Source: Chrysaora quinquecirrha
Taxonomy: Eukaryota; Cnidaria; Scyphozoa; Semaeostomeae; Pelagiidae
Direction of reading: 5' to 3'
NCBI GenBank assembly: GCA_014526335.1
Contig: JACTAT010000051.1
Coordinates: 4,695,864-4,759,863, forward strand
DNA length: 64,000 bases
Both the position numbers and the translations under genes were made by a program. Of the stretch, positions 20,616-31,697 are shown piece after piece (the first letter of the stretch is position 1; every line of letters starts with the position of its first letter). The notes under the pieces were generated by a model. That model did no database searches and was not told the DNA's origin. It saw only the letters and a program-made list of their open reading frames with translations.

Positions 20616-21179
20616 TACTTGCCAAAAAACCCGAGGGCGAAATCGAGGTTCAGGGAGTCAGGACAATGTTTTTGCGTTTTGATATTTCAAAGCAGATCCT
20701 ATGTTTTGAGTGTCACATTCGATTTTTGCCCATAAAGCTTTCATGCGTCATGCCTGTAAAAGTTCGTCAGCCCTCGCGTAAGAGACACATCATTTCCCCG
20801 AAAACCGATTGGTGATATCAGCTACATAAGTAGAGAAATCATAATAAATTAATCAATCATATTCATATTGAAATTAAATTTCAATTTAGAAATAAATGAT
20901 AACAGAATGAAACATAATAGCCATCCTTTTCATTAAATTCTTAATCTGTTATTAAAATTTGAGGTCTAGAAGACGTCGTGCCAAAGTCGTGTCGTACAAG
21001 CATGGCACTGGCTCGATACTGGATGCAACTGTGGCTTTGGGCGTTGTGTCGTGTCGTTTTCTCAGAGTTTTCTCTACGCCTTGGTTTAACTTCTTCGCAA
21101 GACACTTGAATATACGAGGTCATGAGAGAAATATTCAAAAAAATAATTATTCGGGGGACGCCAGTTAGGCATCTTAAAA

Positions 21180-21300
21180 TAGACGTTGTGCTACGTACTG
21201 CTCAGCTATTTCCATACTAGAAGAGGTGATTTCTCTTGCGCCCCGCGACTCTGGAACGACGTCTCGACTAGGCCTGGCCGATTTACAGCTATATAATTTT
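21180..21300 (+). mobile_element. LINE 3' relic (RT C-terminal motif)
   Basis: One frame reads RRGDFSCAPRLWNDVSTR, close to the (S/A)APxLWNxLP signature at the end of CR1/L2-type ORF2. It is short and truncated, downstream of the SRD5A stop codon. Confidence 0.45.
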
Positions 21301-21378
21301 TTTACACATTTAGGTCGATTAATCGTTTATAATTTCAGTAGATCCTGTTTCAGTCTTTATCAGATTCTCGTTAGCTTC

Positions 21379-24300
21379 TCATAAGATAAATGGCAGAATT
21401 GCTTTGCGATCACGGGGGTAATCTTCAAACTTCTTTCTGTACCATCTGAAAAAAGAATAATAGAACTTGTAGAGGTTTTTCTTTCTAAATGAACCCAAAA
21501 CCAAAAGTCCCCCCAGTCGTAGAGGAGGCTTGGTGCCAAAAAGCCCTTTTAGAACTGGGCACTTACACTTTTTTTTAATAAAAACCGCTCAATAAGCAAC
21601 TAGAGCTGAACTGACCTTAACATTAAGCAACTTGAGGGCTCAATTGAATTACTGTAAGCAACTAAGAAGTCAAACAACCAAGCTTATTCTCTTTCTTGTG
21701 TTAGGAAATTGTTCTTCGTTCTTACTTTTTGCATGTTGAACTTCGTTAGCTAACGTTTTTCCACTTCCTGTCTCCCAATAGTCATGTTGTAGGCCTAACA
21801 GATGACGAGTTTGACCCGCGAAGTCAGGGGTGGTTAGTAGGTACAAAAAATGTTAAGCAACGTTTAAGTAACTTTGAGGGCTGAAATGTCTAAAATTTTA
21901 AGCAACTTTGAGGGCTGGACGAAAGTCAAGTTGCTTATTAAAAAAAAAGTGTATTAATAAAAAACAGTTTAACAGAGATCTTGCGCGGACGGACAAGGAA
22001 TTACTTGTTTAGAGGTAGTTGAATACCACATTCACAATGCAGGTTAAATCAATTTAAATTATACTTGTTTAACAAATGTTGTGTTCCGATTGGTCAATCC
22101 AAGAAAACGCATTGATCTGATTGGTGAAAGTGTAACGTCGTTTGTATAAAGCTGGTTGTGAAAGCAGCATTAAACTTTCTTTATTATGTTCTAAAACAGT
22201 TACTTTTTGTAATTCAATATTATTTCAAGTATTACAACCTCTTTACTGAACCAGTTTTTGAAATTGCAAATGTGTGCCTACTGTTTGCTGATGACAGGCA
22301 ACACTGACCTCGTCTTAAACAGGCAGCTGCAATTAAACTGGTTTAAGCATCCAAATCCAGCATTAATTAAGATTCAAAAAAGATCTTAAAAATCTAAAGA
22401 GAAGAATATACCTGTGGTGGCTAAGCGCCCTCGGCCATAGATTGCATATGGTAAAAAAAGAGAAAGCTGCAGCAGCGGTCGTTTGGACAGCCAAAAAATA
22501 TCCAAACCATTCTATTGATTCTCCAAAGTAGTTTGCTGCTGAAACATACTTGAACATGCCACCTAAGAGAAATGCACGCTTTTGTTTTTATAAAGAACAA
22601 CTTTATAAGGAACCTACATGTAGAAGGCCCGAAAATTTAAAAAACTTTATACTACTAAAGAGAAAATCAAGAATTCGATAGTGGCTTCCTATCAAATGTT
22701 TCCTTGAGTAGTACCGAGCTTTGCTTACATACAAGTGTCTCTGTATAATAGTCATGACACTGAATGTGCAGTTAAAATTAAGGAACTATTAAGGAACATT
22801 TAGAACTACAATTGACTCAAAAGAGGTCCAAAATAAGAAACTTTTAGGACTAGGCCTTGAGCTAGGTTCTTTATAAAATAAAAAGCGTGTAGCAGCAAGG
22901 TGCAAGATATTACCCTGCGCCTAAGATATAGTATTTGAAGAATAAGAAGGAAAGCGTCTTATAAGAGTAAGGAGACAGTAATGAATTACGCTGGGGCAAG
23001 TGATCAATAGCTGTTAGTTCCTAAGTTGGATGCAGCTGTTTTTGCCCGCTGTAGTTTTATAACAAGAATTTTAACAATTTTCGTGTCACCACCATCATCA
23101 TCGTCGGGATCATAATTTCTTCCGTCATACTTATCATTTTCTTTGTGATCATCATCATCATCTTAATCATCTTCTCCATCATCGTCATCATCATCGTCAT
23201 CATCTTAATCATCATCATCATCATCAACTTCATCATCATCATCTTCATTATCATTATCACCATCATTCATCAACTTCATCTTTATCATCAGCATGACATC
23301 ATTATTTTCACAAAAACCATCAGGAACCATCATGGGCAGCATGTGACTTAGCTGCTGCCATTCCCGCTCCGCTAGGCGAACTTATAAATATTTTCAGTCT
23401 GTCTCTTTATCCAGTTCAGCAGAAAATTTGGCAAAGTTCGAGATAAAGAGCAGGTTTTCCTCCATGGGAAATCGAAAATGGTTCGGTACAGCGAATGTTC
23501 GAGATAACGGGGTTCGAGGTAGCAGATGATTTTCTATACAAACCCTCATACCAAAACGAGGGGAAATGGAAAATCGTTCGAGATAGCGAATGTTCGAGAT
23601 AGCGGGCAGTCGAGATAGCGGATGTCAACTGTATCCTCGTCGTCGTCGTCAGCATAATCATCCTCATCACTGTCATCGTAATCATTTAGGACGTTTAACG
23701 TCCGACGTTATTTTGCTATTCAGCAATCGCGGAAATGTCTTACTTTACACGCTATACTATAGCCAATTCATTAAATCAAAATGTCAAGTTAAATGATTTT
23801 TCTAACGTTACCTCTTGGAATCTTATACCCCGTTTCTCCAGGCTTTCTTAGATTCCTTAGTATGTGATCCGAATGCAAGTTGATGGCAAGACCGATGAAG
23901 AACAGCAGAACGCCAAGGATAACGACGTTTCGCGATAACCAATCATTCGGAAAGTCCTGTAGTTGGATGCTCCTTATCTGAATATATCCATTTGCAGTAA
24001 CGAAGGCAAATGCCAAAAACCATATAAACAATGGAGTCGGTTTCCCACCTTTGATCAAGAACGGATACACGCATGATCTAAAAGAAAAAAGCCCAAAAAT
24101 ATAATTTATATGTGTTTTATTGAATTACCTGGAACAGGGCTCTTTATGTATTTTTGCGTTTGCTTATATGAAACCGCATATTGTCAAGAAAGGTGTATTT
24201 TTCTGGTCACATTCTGTTTTCAGCAGACGCCTTCTCTTTACGGTAGACGTCGAAACCTGTTTTTTTTTTTTGTTTAACTCGAGTTTGCTCTGATCTCCCT

Positions 24301-24987
24301 ACCGTTTTCGGCAGGCATGTTTTTTATTTTTGGTACAGGAAACTAAGTTTTCAGAATTTGAAAGGTTTTCCAAAAACAGGATGCTAGTAAGGGGTTGAAG
24401 AAAAGATTAACACAGTACAACCCTCCGGGCACCCTCCTGCCCTTTCGTTCCATTTGCAACATGCAAAGAACGAAGGCCTCATAGCCCTGCAGTACATGTC
24501 GCTAAAAGCACCATTTCATCTTCAGATCAATCCGTTCAATCAAACGAGCAAAGACCTTTACTCACGGTTAAATCGGGTCTATGCACAATTGCACATGCAT
24601 TAGGGGTCTATCATGCAACAGCCCTCTCAGAGCACTGACTTCAAAGCTGACAAAGCGAGTAAGGCGAGTAGTAAGGCATTGTACCGCAGTGCATTTCGGA
24701 TGACAAATAAAAGGGATGGAATTTGAAAAATTCTCCCCGAATAATAACATGCGGAAGGAAGTATGATTTGCGCTGACTGCACATAAGTGCAAAAGTCACA
24801 GGACCACGCTAGCGAATCTACATATAATCGCTACTGTGGTGGATAATCATTACTGTGGTGGTACTATTTGCGTACTGTGGTGGTAGTTTCTGCGTACTGT
24901 GGTGGATAATCACTACTTGAATCTTTTATCGCCCGCTTTACTGTTCCCAGTAAGCACTATCTCCAAACCGGAGAATGCGAGGCTATT

Positions 24988-25021
<34 letters not shown>

Positions 25022-28000
25022 TGATTCTTAGTCTACTTTTTGTTCTTTTTCTTTTCTTTATTTTTCATATACTCTTTCGTCCTTTTCAACATCGTCTTCT
25101 CTCTTTTGGATGTACTCTTTTATGAATGTCGTTATGTCTTTCAAATCATTGATATTTCCATTCTTAACCCAACCGCAGCTCGCTTCTCTCTTCATTTTTT
25201 TCTTGATTTCTTTACAAACAGTAATGTGTTCTACTGTTTCCTTTTCACATTTACAATATATGCACTGTCTGTTTTTTCCTAAGTTATTCCCAATGTCCCA
25301 CATTTCTAACCTTGTTCTCATCATATCGGCTACTTCCTTAATTCCTCTTTCCGATACATATTTCTTTCTTTCAAATTTATCACCTCTTTGATGCCTTAGT
25401 TTCTTTTGCTCATTCACTTTTCTATTAGACGCTTCACTTATTTTTTCAATAATTTTTCTTTTATCATCTTTTTCCACTCAGATTTTTTATTTTATTAGCT
25501 TTTTCAAGCTCTATTCCATTTTCTCTCGCCATTTCCTTTAACTCGTACATCCAACTTCCTTTATAGTCTTGTCTTTCCTGTTCCTTTATTATTTGCTTAG
25601 CTAACCTATTTTCATCTGAATGTATAATATTTTGATACAACATCAATTTAGCATATAAAATTTTTTCTTTATGGTCCATATACCAGTTTCTTTTAATATA
25701 CCCCAGTACGGAGTTGTTTTGGGCATTCTCAATATGGCTTTCAAAGATGTCGCTTGTATCTTTTCCAGCTTTTCCCAGTCCTTTTCTCTCATATTTGGCC
25801 AACATTCTAGATTATATATCATTGATGGAATCGCTGTCTTTTCATACATTAACAGTTGGGCTTCTGTGCTATATTTACCTAATTTATCTTCATTTCCTAT
25901 TCTCTTTATTTCTTTTACTATTCCTGTCATTTTCCCTTCTATCTCTTTCAGCTGTCGATCTAAATTTCCGTTTGCTGTTATCCAGTTTCCCAAATAATTA
26001 TATTCACTTGCTTCTTTAACTTTTCCTTTGTTAGTTCGATACTTAGCTCTTCCTTTGTCCCTTTTCCTGTGTTTATTACCATATATTTACTCTTGTCTAA
26101 ATTGAATGTGAACTTTTATCTTCTTCCATTTCTTTTAAGTTTTCACCAGCAATTTCTACCGTTCTTTTATTTCCAACCGCCATAATGTCATCTACATACG
26201 CTAGGGCTCCTATATACAATTCAGGTGATATTACTGATGCCGGAAACTTCTTCATTTCGTTGACTTTCTCTGTGCTGCAGCAACATAATTTCGGTCCAAA
26301 TACTGTTCCTTGCTTTACGATGTTCTTTACTTCAAACTCGTTTGTTACCCCATTTGGTGTTTCTACTTTAATATTCGCTATTTGATTCATCTTATAAATC
26401 ATTTCTACTTCTCTTTCCCTTAGTCCTGCTTTCTTCATATCAACCAAACAATCTTCTAACCACAATTTATCAAAACATTTTCTGCATCCGCAAATAATAC
26501 ATAAGTTTTTCTATTCAATCTTTTATTTAAGCTTATCATGGACAGCAAGGTAATCCAGTTGTCTTTACCGATCTCCCTTTTTCCCTCCATTCTGATACTT
26601 GCTAGTTTTGATTGAGCTCTGTTCTTTTCTGCAAGAACTTTTTCAAACAGCTTACTTATGACATTTGTCAAGAATATTCCTCTTCTGTTTTTCATTTCCA
26701 ACTTTGAACCTTTATTTTTATAAATTGATTTAATCTTCATCTTTTGCCATTGCATGGGAATCGCTTGCTCGTTCAGTATACAATTAAACATTTTGTCAGA
26801 GATCGTATCATTACTTGTCCTCCTCTAATCAGCATTTCATTTCTCCACCCTTCTGCGTCTTCTGCCTTTTTCTTTTTCAACTTTTTTACCCCTTTTTCTA
26901 CATCTTCCTCTGTTAATCTAATTGGGCTTTGATTTGTTGCTTTTCTCTGTATTTCTTTCAATTTCAACTTTACTTTTCCTCCGCTCTTTTTCCTTTCCCG
27001 TTTTACTTTCTTTTTCTTAAATAAATCTTTATAAAATTCCTCATACACTTCAAGAATTTCTTCTCTTGTTTCTTTAATGTTTCCATTTTGATCTTTTATT
27101 ACTGACCTACTCTCTTCTTTCTTTCCTTCTAGTTTCTTCTTGAATTCCCAAAAGGTTTCTTCTTTCATGCCACCCCCATTTCTTCTTAAATTCTCGACTG
27201 TTGCCTTAATTTTCTCAACATGTTTCCTTTGCGTTTCACTTGCTATGTGCTTTGTTATCAATTTTCTTCTTTTATTTATTAACCTTTTATCTACTATATT
27301 TACCATTCTCTGCTTTTTAAGATTTCTTTTGATGCTTATTAGAGTCCTTGTAGATTTTCCATTCTTTTTGCTGTTATTTTCATCTCACTTTCAGTCTTCA
27401 AATTCTTTACCTTTTCCGTCCATTCATCGTATTTTTCTTGCAGGTTTCCTTTTTATCCCATATTTTGTCGACTCTTTCCTCTTCTAATCTCTTACCAAAC
27501 TTCACATAACTCCTTTTGTCATTACTCTTATCTTATTTCTGTTCCTCTTATGTTCTTCTCCAACTTGCCAGTTCATTCTACACATCATTGCATTATGATC
27601 ACTATATATTGTTCTAATCTTTGAATTTTCTTTAATTACCCTGAATGGGGTGAATTCCTTTTTTTCATCAATTATAACTTCACACAAACTTTCAATATTT
27701 TCTTTTTCTATCATCACGTAATCTAGTATAGATTTTTAATTTTTTTCCACTCTAGTCCATATTCCCTGACTTTTATTCCAGCAATTTACCAGTTCCATTC
27801 CACTTTGTTCCAGCCTTTCTAACATTATCTTTCCTCCTTTTGACACCTCTTCATTATTCCTTTGATCTTATTTCCAACTTTGCAGTTAAAATCTCCCATT
27901 ACAATTATCCTTTGGTTTTCTTTCTTCCCTTTTCCACTTCTTCTTCTATTCTATCAAATATCTCTTTAATTTCATTTTCTTTGCATTATCTCCTTGGGAG

Positions 28001-31000
28001 CATAAATAATACCAATTCTGATTTTGTTCACTGTTCCAGTTGTAATCCACAAACTTTCCTCAATATCATTATCCTTCTGACTTCAACCGTTACATTTTCA
28101 TATCTTTCCTTGACTGCAATCATTATACCTCCACCATCTTTTCTCTATCATTTCTAAAGATTTTATATCCTTCCAGTTTACACGTCTCATTTGTTTTAGG
28201 TTTGTCTCTACCAATCCAATTATATCTGGTTTTGTTTCTTCCACTATATCTCTTAGACTTTCAATTTTGATTTTAATCCTCTTACATTCACCATATATAT
28301 TAAAGTTTTCTGTAATTTTTTCTCTATTGTTTTCTTTCTTCTTGTTCTTTTGTTCTTATTTTGCGCTTTAGTATTATTTTGTTTATTCTTTTTATTCAAT
28401 CCTTTGTCATTTTTTTCTTTTTATTCATTTTAGTACAAATTTGTCTTTCTCTGTTACATTTTGTTTATTTTGTTGCTCTTTACAGTTTAACCATGTGGAT
28501 TTTGTATGTTTGTCCGATATACTGGATAAATCATCCTTTGTTGCATGTGAAAATTTTGATTTTGATTTATGATTTCCACCTTCATTTTTCTATTTCCTCT
28601 TTAATATTTTCTTTTATTATGTGGAGTATTTCTTGTTGATGTTGTGTTTGCCAGTTTTCTTCATAATTCCCTTGTTGCTCATACTCTTCAGTACCTGTAT
28701 ACTGGCTTAAATTATCCTGTTGTCCTCTGTTTTGTCTTGCAGATTTTTCTACAATGCTCCGTTCTCTCTTACATGAAGAAACCTACATCTGTCTTGGAAT
28801 CTGCAATTCCCTTCTGTAATTCCGACATATTCCACTACTATCATGCCCAAACCTACAATTTATTCTATTACATTCTTGGCCTTTTAATGTGCTATAACAC
28901 AGCTTTGTATGGTTGTACTAAATTTTCAACATTACTTTCTCTATGCTCATTTATTACTTGGTTCTCCTCATTTCTGCCTTGATATTTTTGCCATTCTGTC
29001 TTATTTCTTTGAATTTCTAATTCCAATTTCAGATTAACTTCTTCTACTTCTTTCAGATGTATTTCTGCTTCTCTCAATTGACTCTCCAGAGATGACTTTT
29101 CTATAATTGTCTTTTCTATCATTTCATGATATTGCTTAACTTCTGTCTTAAGTTTTTCAATTTGTTTTTCCTTCTTCTTCTTCTCTTCTTGTGCTTTCTT
29201 CAGACATTGGATCATCTCCTCCACTTTTTTGTTGTTTCTTCTAAACTTTCCATTTCCCATTTCATCTCTTCCTTCTTTCCAACTATCGCTTGTAATTGAC
29301 TTATCAGCTCTTTGCACACTGTTGCTAAAATTCCTTTCTTTTCTTTTTCCGCCTCTCTTTTCTTGACTTCTTCTTTAATTTGCATTGAGGCATGTTCAAG
29401 CTTTTTTCCAATTTGTCGATTTCTTCTTCCTTTGTTGATAATTTTTCTTGGAGTTTCTCCAACCCACCTACCTTGTTTTTATCTTCTTCATTGAACTCTT
29501 CTTCCTCTGTTTCCCACTCACTTTCAGAGCTATTTGAAATTTTTTCCATTACCCTGGCCAGTCTTTCCATCCTTTTTCCAGCATATGGTATTTTTCCTAT
29601 CACTTCTCTTACTCCCTTCTCTTCATTTTGACTTCCATCTCTTGATTTTACCTTTTTATTTTCCTGATTCTTATTCTGCTCTTCTTTACTCTCCAAATTC
29701 TTGATGTCTCTATCTGCTACTTCTCCATCAACATAATTTTCATCCTTTTCTTCTTTTTCATCAGTCTCTTCTTCACTTGATATTGCATCATATTTATCCT
29801 CCGCCTTTTTTTGATTCTCATCATTCTCTTTCTGACAATTAATACAAACGTAATCTTTCTCCTTGTATTCCGTCTTAACTTTTTTCTTTGATGTTTTCTC
29901 ACAGCTGTAGTGGTACCAGCATTGACATTCTTTGCAGTACACCCCCTCTCTAACTACTTTATTTTTGCACTTTGGGCATGCTGCTTCCTCCTCCTTATTT
30001 CCCCAAATTTCACCTTTCTTTTCACTTTCATTTCCCTTCTCTTCCTTAAAATATTGATTTGCCTCCTGGCTTGTTTTAAACGATTTGAATTTTGCAGCTG
30101 GAAATCCTTCGGTCTGTTTCCTGCATTGGTCCCAACTTGTGTATACTCCTGGCTTATGGCCTACTGCCACCACATAAAAACGGTTTTTCTTTGATCCCAT
30201 TTCACTTCACTTAGTTGGTTTCCTTTTCCCCTCCTTTAAGAAATAATTCCTTTTTACTTTGTTTTTGTTATTTTTTTCCTAACCTATATCTTATTTCCTC
30301 TTTCAGCTTACTTTCCCGCTTTAATTTAAAAATCCGCCATAACCTGCTTGTTATCGTCCTTGTCTCAAGTCTTGTGGTGGGTTATAATGCTTTATGTGGT
30401 GAATACGAGATCATAGCAAAACTCTACTGATCAAGCAAGAAAAAACCACAAAATCCACCACAGTACGCCAAAACTGCCACCACCGCAAGCATAGTAACCC
30501 ACCACAAGTAGTGATTATCCACCACAGTACGCAGAAACTACCACCACAGTACGCAAATAGTACCACCACAGTAGTGATTATCCACCACAGTAGCGATTAT
30601 AGATTCGCTAGCGTGAGGACAGCATTTGCATTTTGAAAGCCAGAGTCCATAGTATTGTTTGTAGTGTAATATGAGCACTTGCCTTTGCCAGTAATGAAGA
30701 ACGAATAATCCTCCCAATGCGACTTTTGTAAAATACGGAACACCATTGTTTCTATAGTCAATCAACATAAATGCCACAGGGATACCAAAGGATGGTATTT
30801 CTTGCATAAACCAAGCTAGTTTTGCGTTGATTTTGAAACCAAACAATCGCGGAGAGTGTTCATATCTCCCGTAACAGGCTTCCAACAATGTAAGTAAAAT
30901 CAGAAAAAACACACCAAGTGCAAACATCAAGCAGCAAATTAGGTCAATGAGGCGTTCCTCAAGTTCTTCAGATTTTTGAAACAGGCCTAGTCTTCTTTGT

Positions 31001-31071
31001 ATCCCTACATGGAAAAAATTTATAGTAGTTGCAAAATACGGCATAAAACCCCTCTCAGTAAAAGCCTTCAT
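21379..31071 (-). CDS. SRD5A1: 3-oxo-5-alpha-steroid 4-dehydrogenase (steroid 5-alpha-reductase)
   Basis: Four exons on the minus strand: 31071-30683, 24077-23812, 22562-22412, 21445-21379; they join to exactly 290 codons. The enzyme is an ER membrane NADPH-dependent reductase of the delta-4 bond of 3-oxo steroids. Family motifs: MQEIPSFGIP (the substrate-contacting Glu), LHYWQRSCVYPFLIKGGKP (the conserved Tyr), NLHSDHILRNLRKPGETGYK and IPRGGMFKYVSAANYFGES (cofactor site), and the C-terminal RKKFEDYPRDRKAILPFIL. Several hydrophobic membrane segments are evident. Intron 1 (24078-30682, 6.6 kb) uses a GC donor (CAAAG/GCAAGT) and holds the retroelement unit. Start: the first in-frame ATG is at 31071; ATG 31044 is an alternative, and an additional 5' exon joined at an acceptor-like site near 31005 cannot be excluded. 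The gene is head to head with CNOT9. Type 1 versus type 2 is not certain. Confidence 0.93.
21564..21953. repeat. Inverted-end element in SRD5A intron 3
   Basis: Left TACACTTTTTTTTAATAA and right TTATTAAAAAAAAAGTGTA bracket an interior with several degenerate TTAAGCAACTTTGAGGGCT repeats. It is probably a MITE; no frame of interest. Confidence 0.65.
23085..23290. repeat. ATC/TCA trinucleotide microsatellite
   Basis: An imperfect (ATC)n tract of ~200 bp in SRD5A intron 2. Reading frames of poly-Met or poly-Ile across it are artefacts of the repeat. Confidence 0.85.
23345..23634 (-). repeat. Truncated pogo/Tigger-like MITE (family P1)
   Basis: The right end reads GAGATAGCGGATGTCAACTGTA, the same end as the complete copy at 50469-51060 in opposite orientation, and internal blocks (CGAACCATTTTCCATTTCCC-type) are shared. 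The other terminus is missing. It lies in SRD5A intron 2. Confidence 0.6.
25058..28330 (-). pseudogene. Retroelement ORF2: AP endonuclease and reverse transcriptase, frame-broken
   Basis: Read on the minus strand in pieces: endonuclease motifs PDIIGLVETN, a GGG turn, IGIIYAP, MGDFNCKVGN (27872-27901) and YSDHNAMM (27584-27607). The RT follows with IYKNKGSKLEMKNRRGI, VLFADAE (palm motif A region near 26480), KQGTVFGPKLCC, and AYVDDIMA (catalytic YVDD 26187-26198). Then come NYLGNWI-type thumb sequence and a C-terminal CIYCKCEKETVEHITVC zinc knuckle. Several frames are needed; at least one break is a missing A in a short run (plus-strand T4 at 26478-26481). The domain order is that of an APE-type non-LTR retrotransposon. 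The clade is not assigned. Whether it is dead or merely mis-sequenced is discussed in the findings. Confidence 0.8.
28892..30200 (-). CDS. Retroelement ORF1: hybrid-binding domain + PHD-like finger + coiled coil
   Basis: The ATG at 30198-30200 opens a frame of 291 codons. Residues ~7-50 match the RNase H1 N-terminal/caulimovirus viroplasmin domain: FYVVAVGHKPGVYTSWDQC, then GFPAAKFKSFKT. Residues ~75-125 hold a Cys4-His-Cys3 arrangement (CPKCK, YCKECQCWYHYSC, VCINC) typical of PHD/zf fingers. An acidic lysine/glutamate-rich region and a long coiled coil follow. The frame as written breaks at two A6 runs (plus-strand T runs 29402-29407 and 29225-29230). One base in each keeps a single coiled-coil frame open down to ~28892. 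The role is presumably RNA or RNA:DNA binding and assembly of the retroelement RNP. Not similar to any host gene nearby. Confidence 0.65.
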
Positions 31072-31697
31072 CTTTGCAAATAGTCGTATTTCTTCTAAGT
31101 TAGTCACTTTTGATGAAGATTGGTATTCTTAGGTCCAAAATGGTCTAATATAAAAAGGTCCAGTTCATTTTTCAGTTCCATTACATTTGTATTCCATTCC
31201 ATATCCCTACCTCGCTTTCGTTGACGAGTTTTGTAAAAGCGAGGCTAGTTAAAAATGACAAGAATCACAGAAGAATCACAACGACTCTGGAAGACAGACA
31301 CTGACCCTGAAGTTGAGTTGGTGAGTTTGATTTAGCGTGTTAATATATCCTTAGGTAGAATAGCTTTATTCTTGCATTAACCTCCTCCATTTTCGGACAT
31401 GACATGACAAAAGGTTGCATATATATATTTACAGTTATTTCTTATATTGTAGCAAGAGAGGCCCGCGCACCAGGCACCACTAGAAAATTGAGTGAAGTAC
31501 CGTACTACCTAAATTTCCAAGAACTCTCGCCTCAGACAGACGATTGGCTTGTTGAACTGCTGGTCAGCTCGTCAGCTGTTGCTCCCGAAACTGTTGATGT
31601 CGACTTTCACCCCTAGGCTGCGTGATTAATATTCTGGACTTGTGACTGCATGCCTAAAGAATTTGTCTGGTTCACTTTATAAAACTCGAAATTCAAA
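31072..31697. promoter_or_regulatory. Divergent promoter region SRD5A/CNOT9
   Basis: Interval between head-to-head start codons. It contains a possible 5' UTR exon for CNOT9 at ~31206-31320 that ends in a good donor (GTTGAGTTG/GTGAGT). That segment opens with an ATG (31254), but its frame shows no CNOT9 similarity. No core promoter motif is clear. Confidence 0.35.

Larger units (their letters stand above)
19391..21378. other. Intergenic stretch WASHC1 / SRD5A (tail to tail), repeat-rich
   Basis: No gene recognised. It holds the M2 MITE at 19484-19754, a short CCCGGAAAACCCGG-type repetitive patch at 20040-20110, an inverted-end element at 20235-20615 and a LINE relic at ~21180-21300. The rest is AT-rich. 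Confidence 0.5.
24806..30616 (-). mobile_element. Retroelement boxed by long terminal inverted repeats
   Basis: A 5.8-kb unit in SRD5A intron 1. Left end: CACGCTAGCGAATCTACATA at 24806, continuing ~110 bp with GTGGTGG sub-repeats. Right end: the reverse complement, ending GATTCGCTAGCGTG at 30616. The arms match almost base for base. Between them on the minus strand lies a non-LTR retroelement: an ORF1-like segment starting at 30200, an AP endonuclease (~28300-27560), a reverse transcriptase (YVDD at 26187-26198) and a terminal zinc knuckle (~25268-25214). An A-rich 3' tail follows (T run ~24989-25016 on the plus strand). Either a LINE landed in an F1 foldback element or the ends belong to the mobile unit. 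No target duplication of the LINE was found by eye. Confidence 0.8.

Noticed and set aside
23057..23351. Poly-Met/poly-Ile frames
   Set aside because: Microsatellite translation in an SRD5A intron.
24989..25016. T run as an SRD5A polypyrimidine tract
   Set aside because: No acceptor or exon follows on the plus strand; on the minus strand it is the A-tail of the retroelement.
31254..31319. ATG at 31254 as the CNOT9 start
   Set aside because: Its peptide has no resemblance to CNOT9, whereas ATG 31698 gives MMHPLAQQ joined in frame to the conserved protein; the upstream segment could at most be a 5' UTR exon or upstream ORF.
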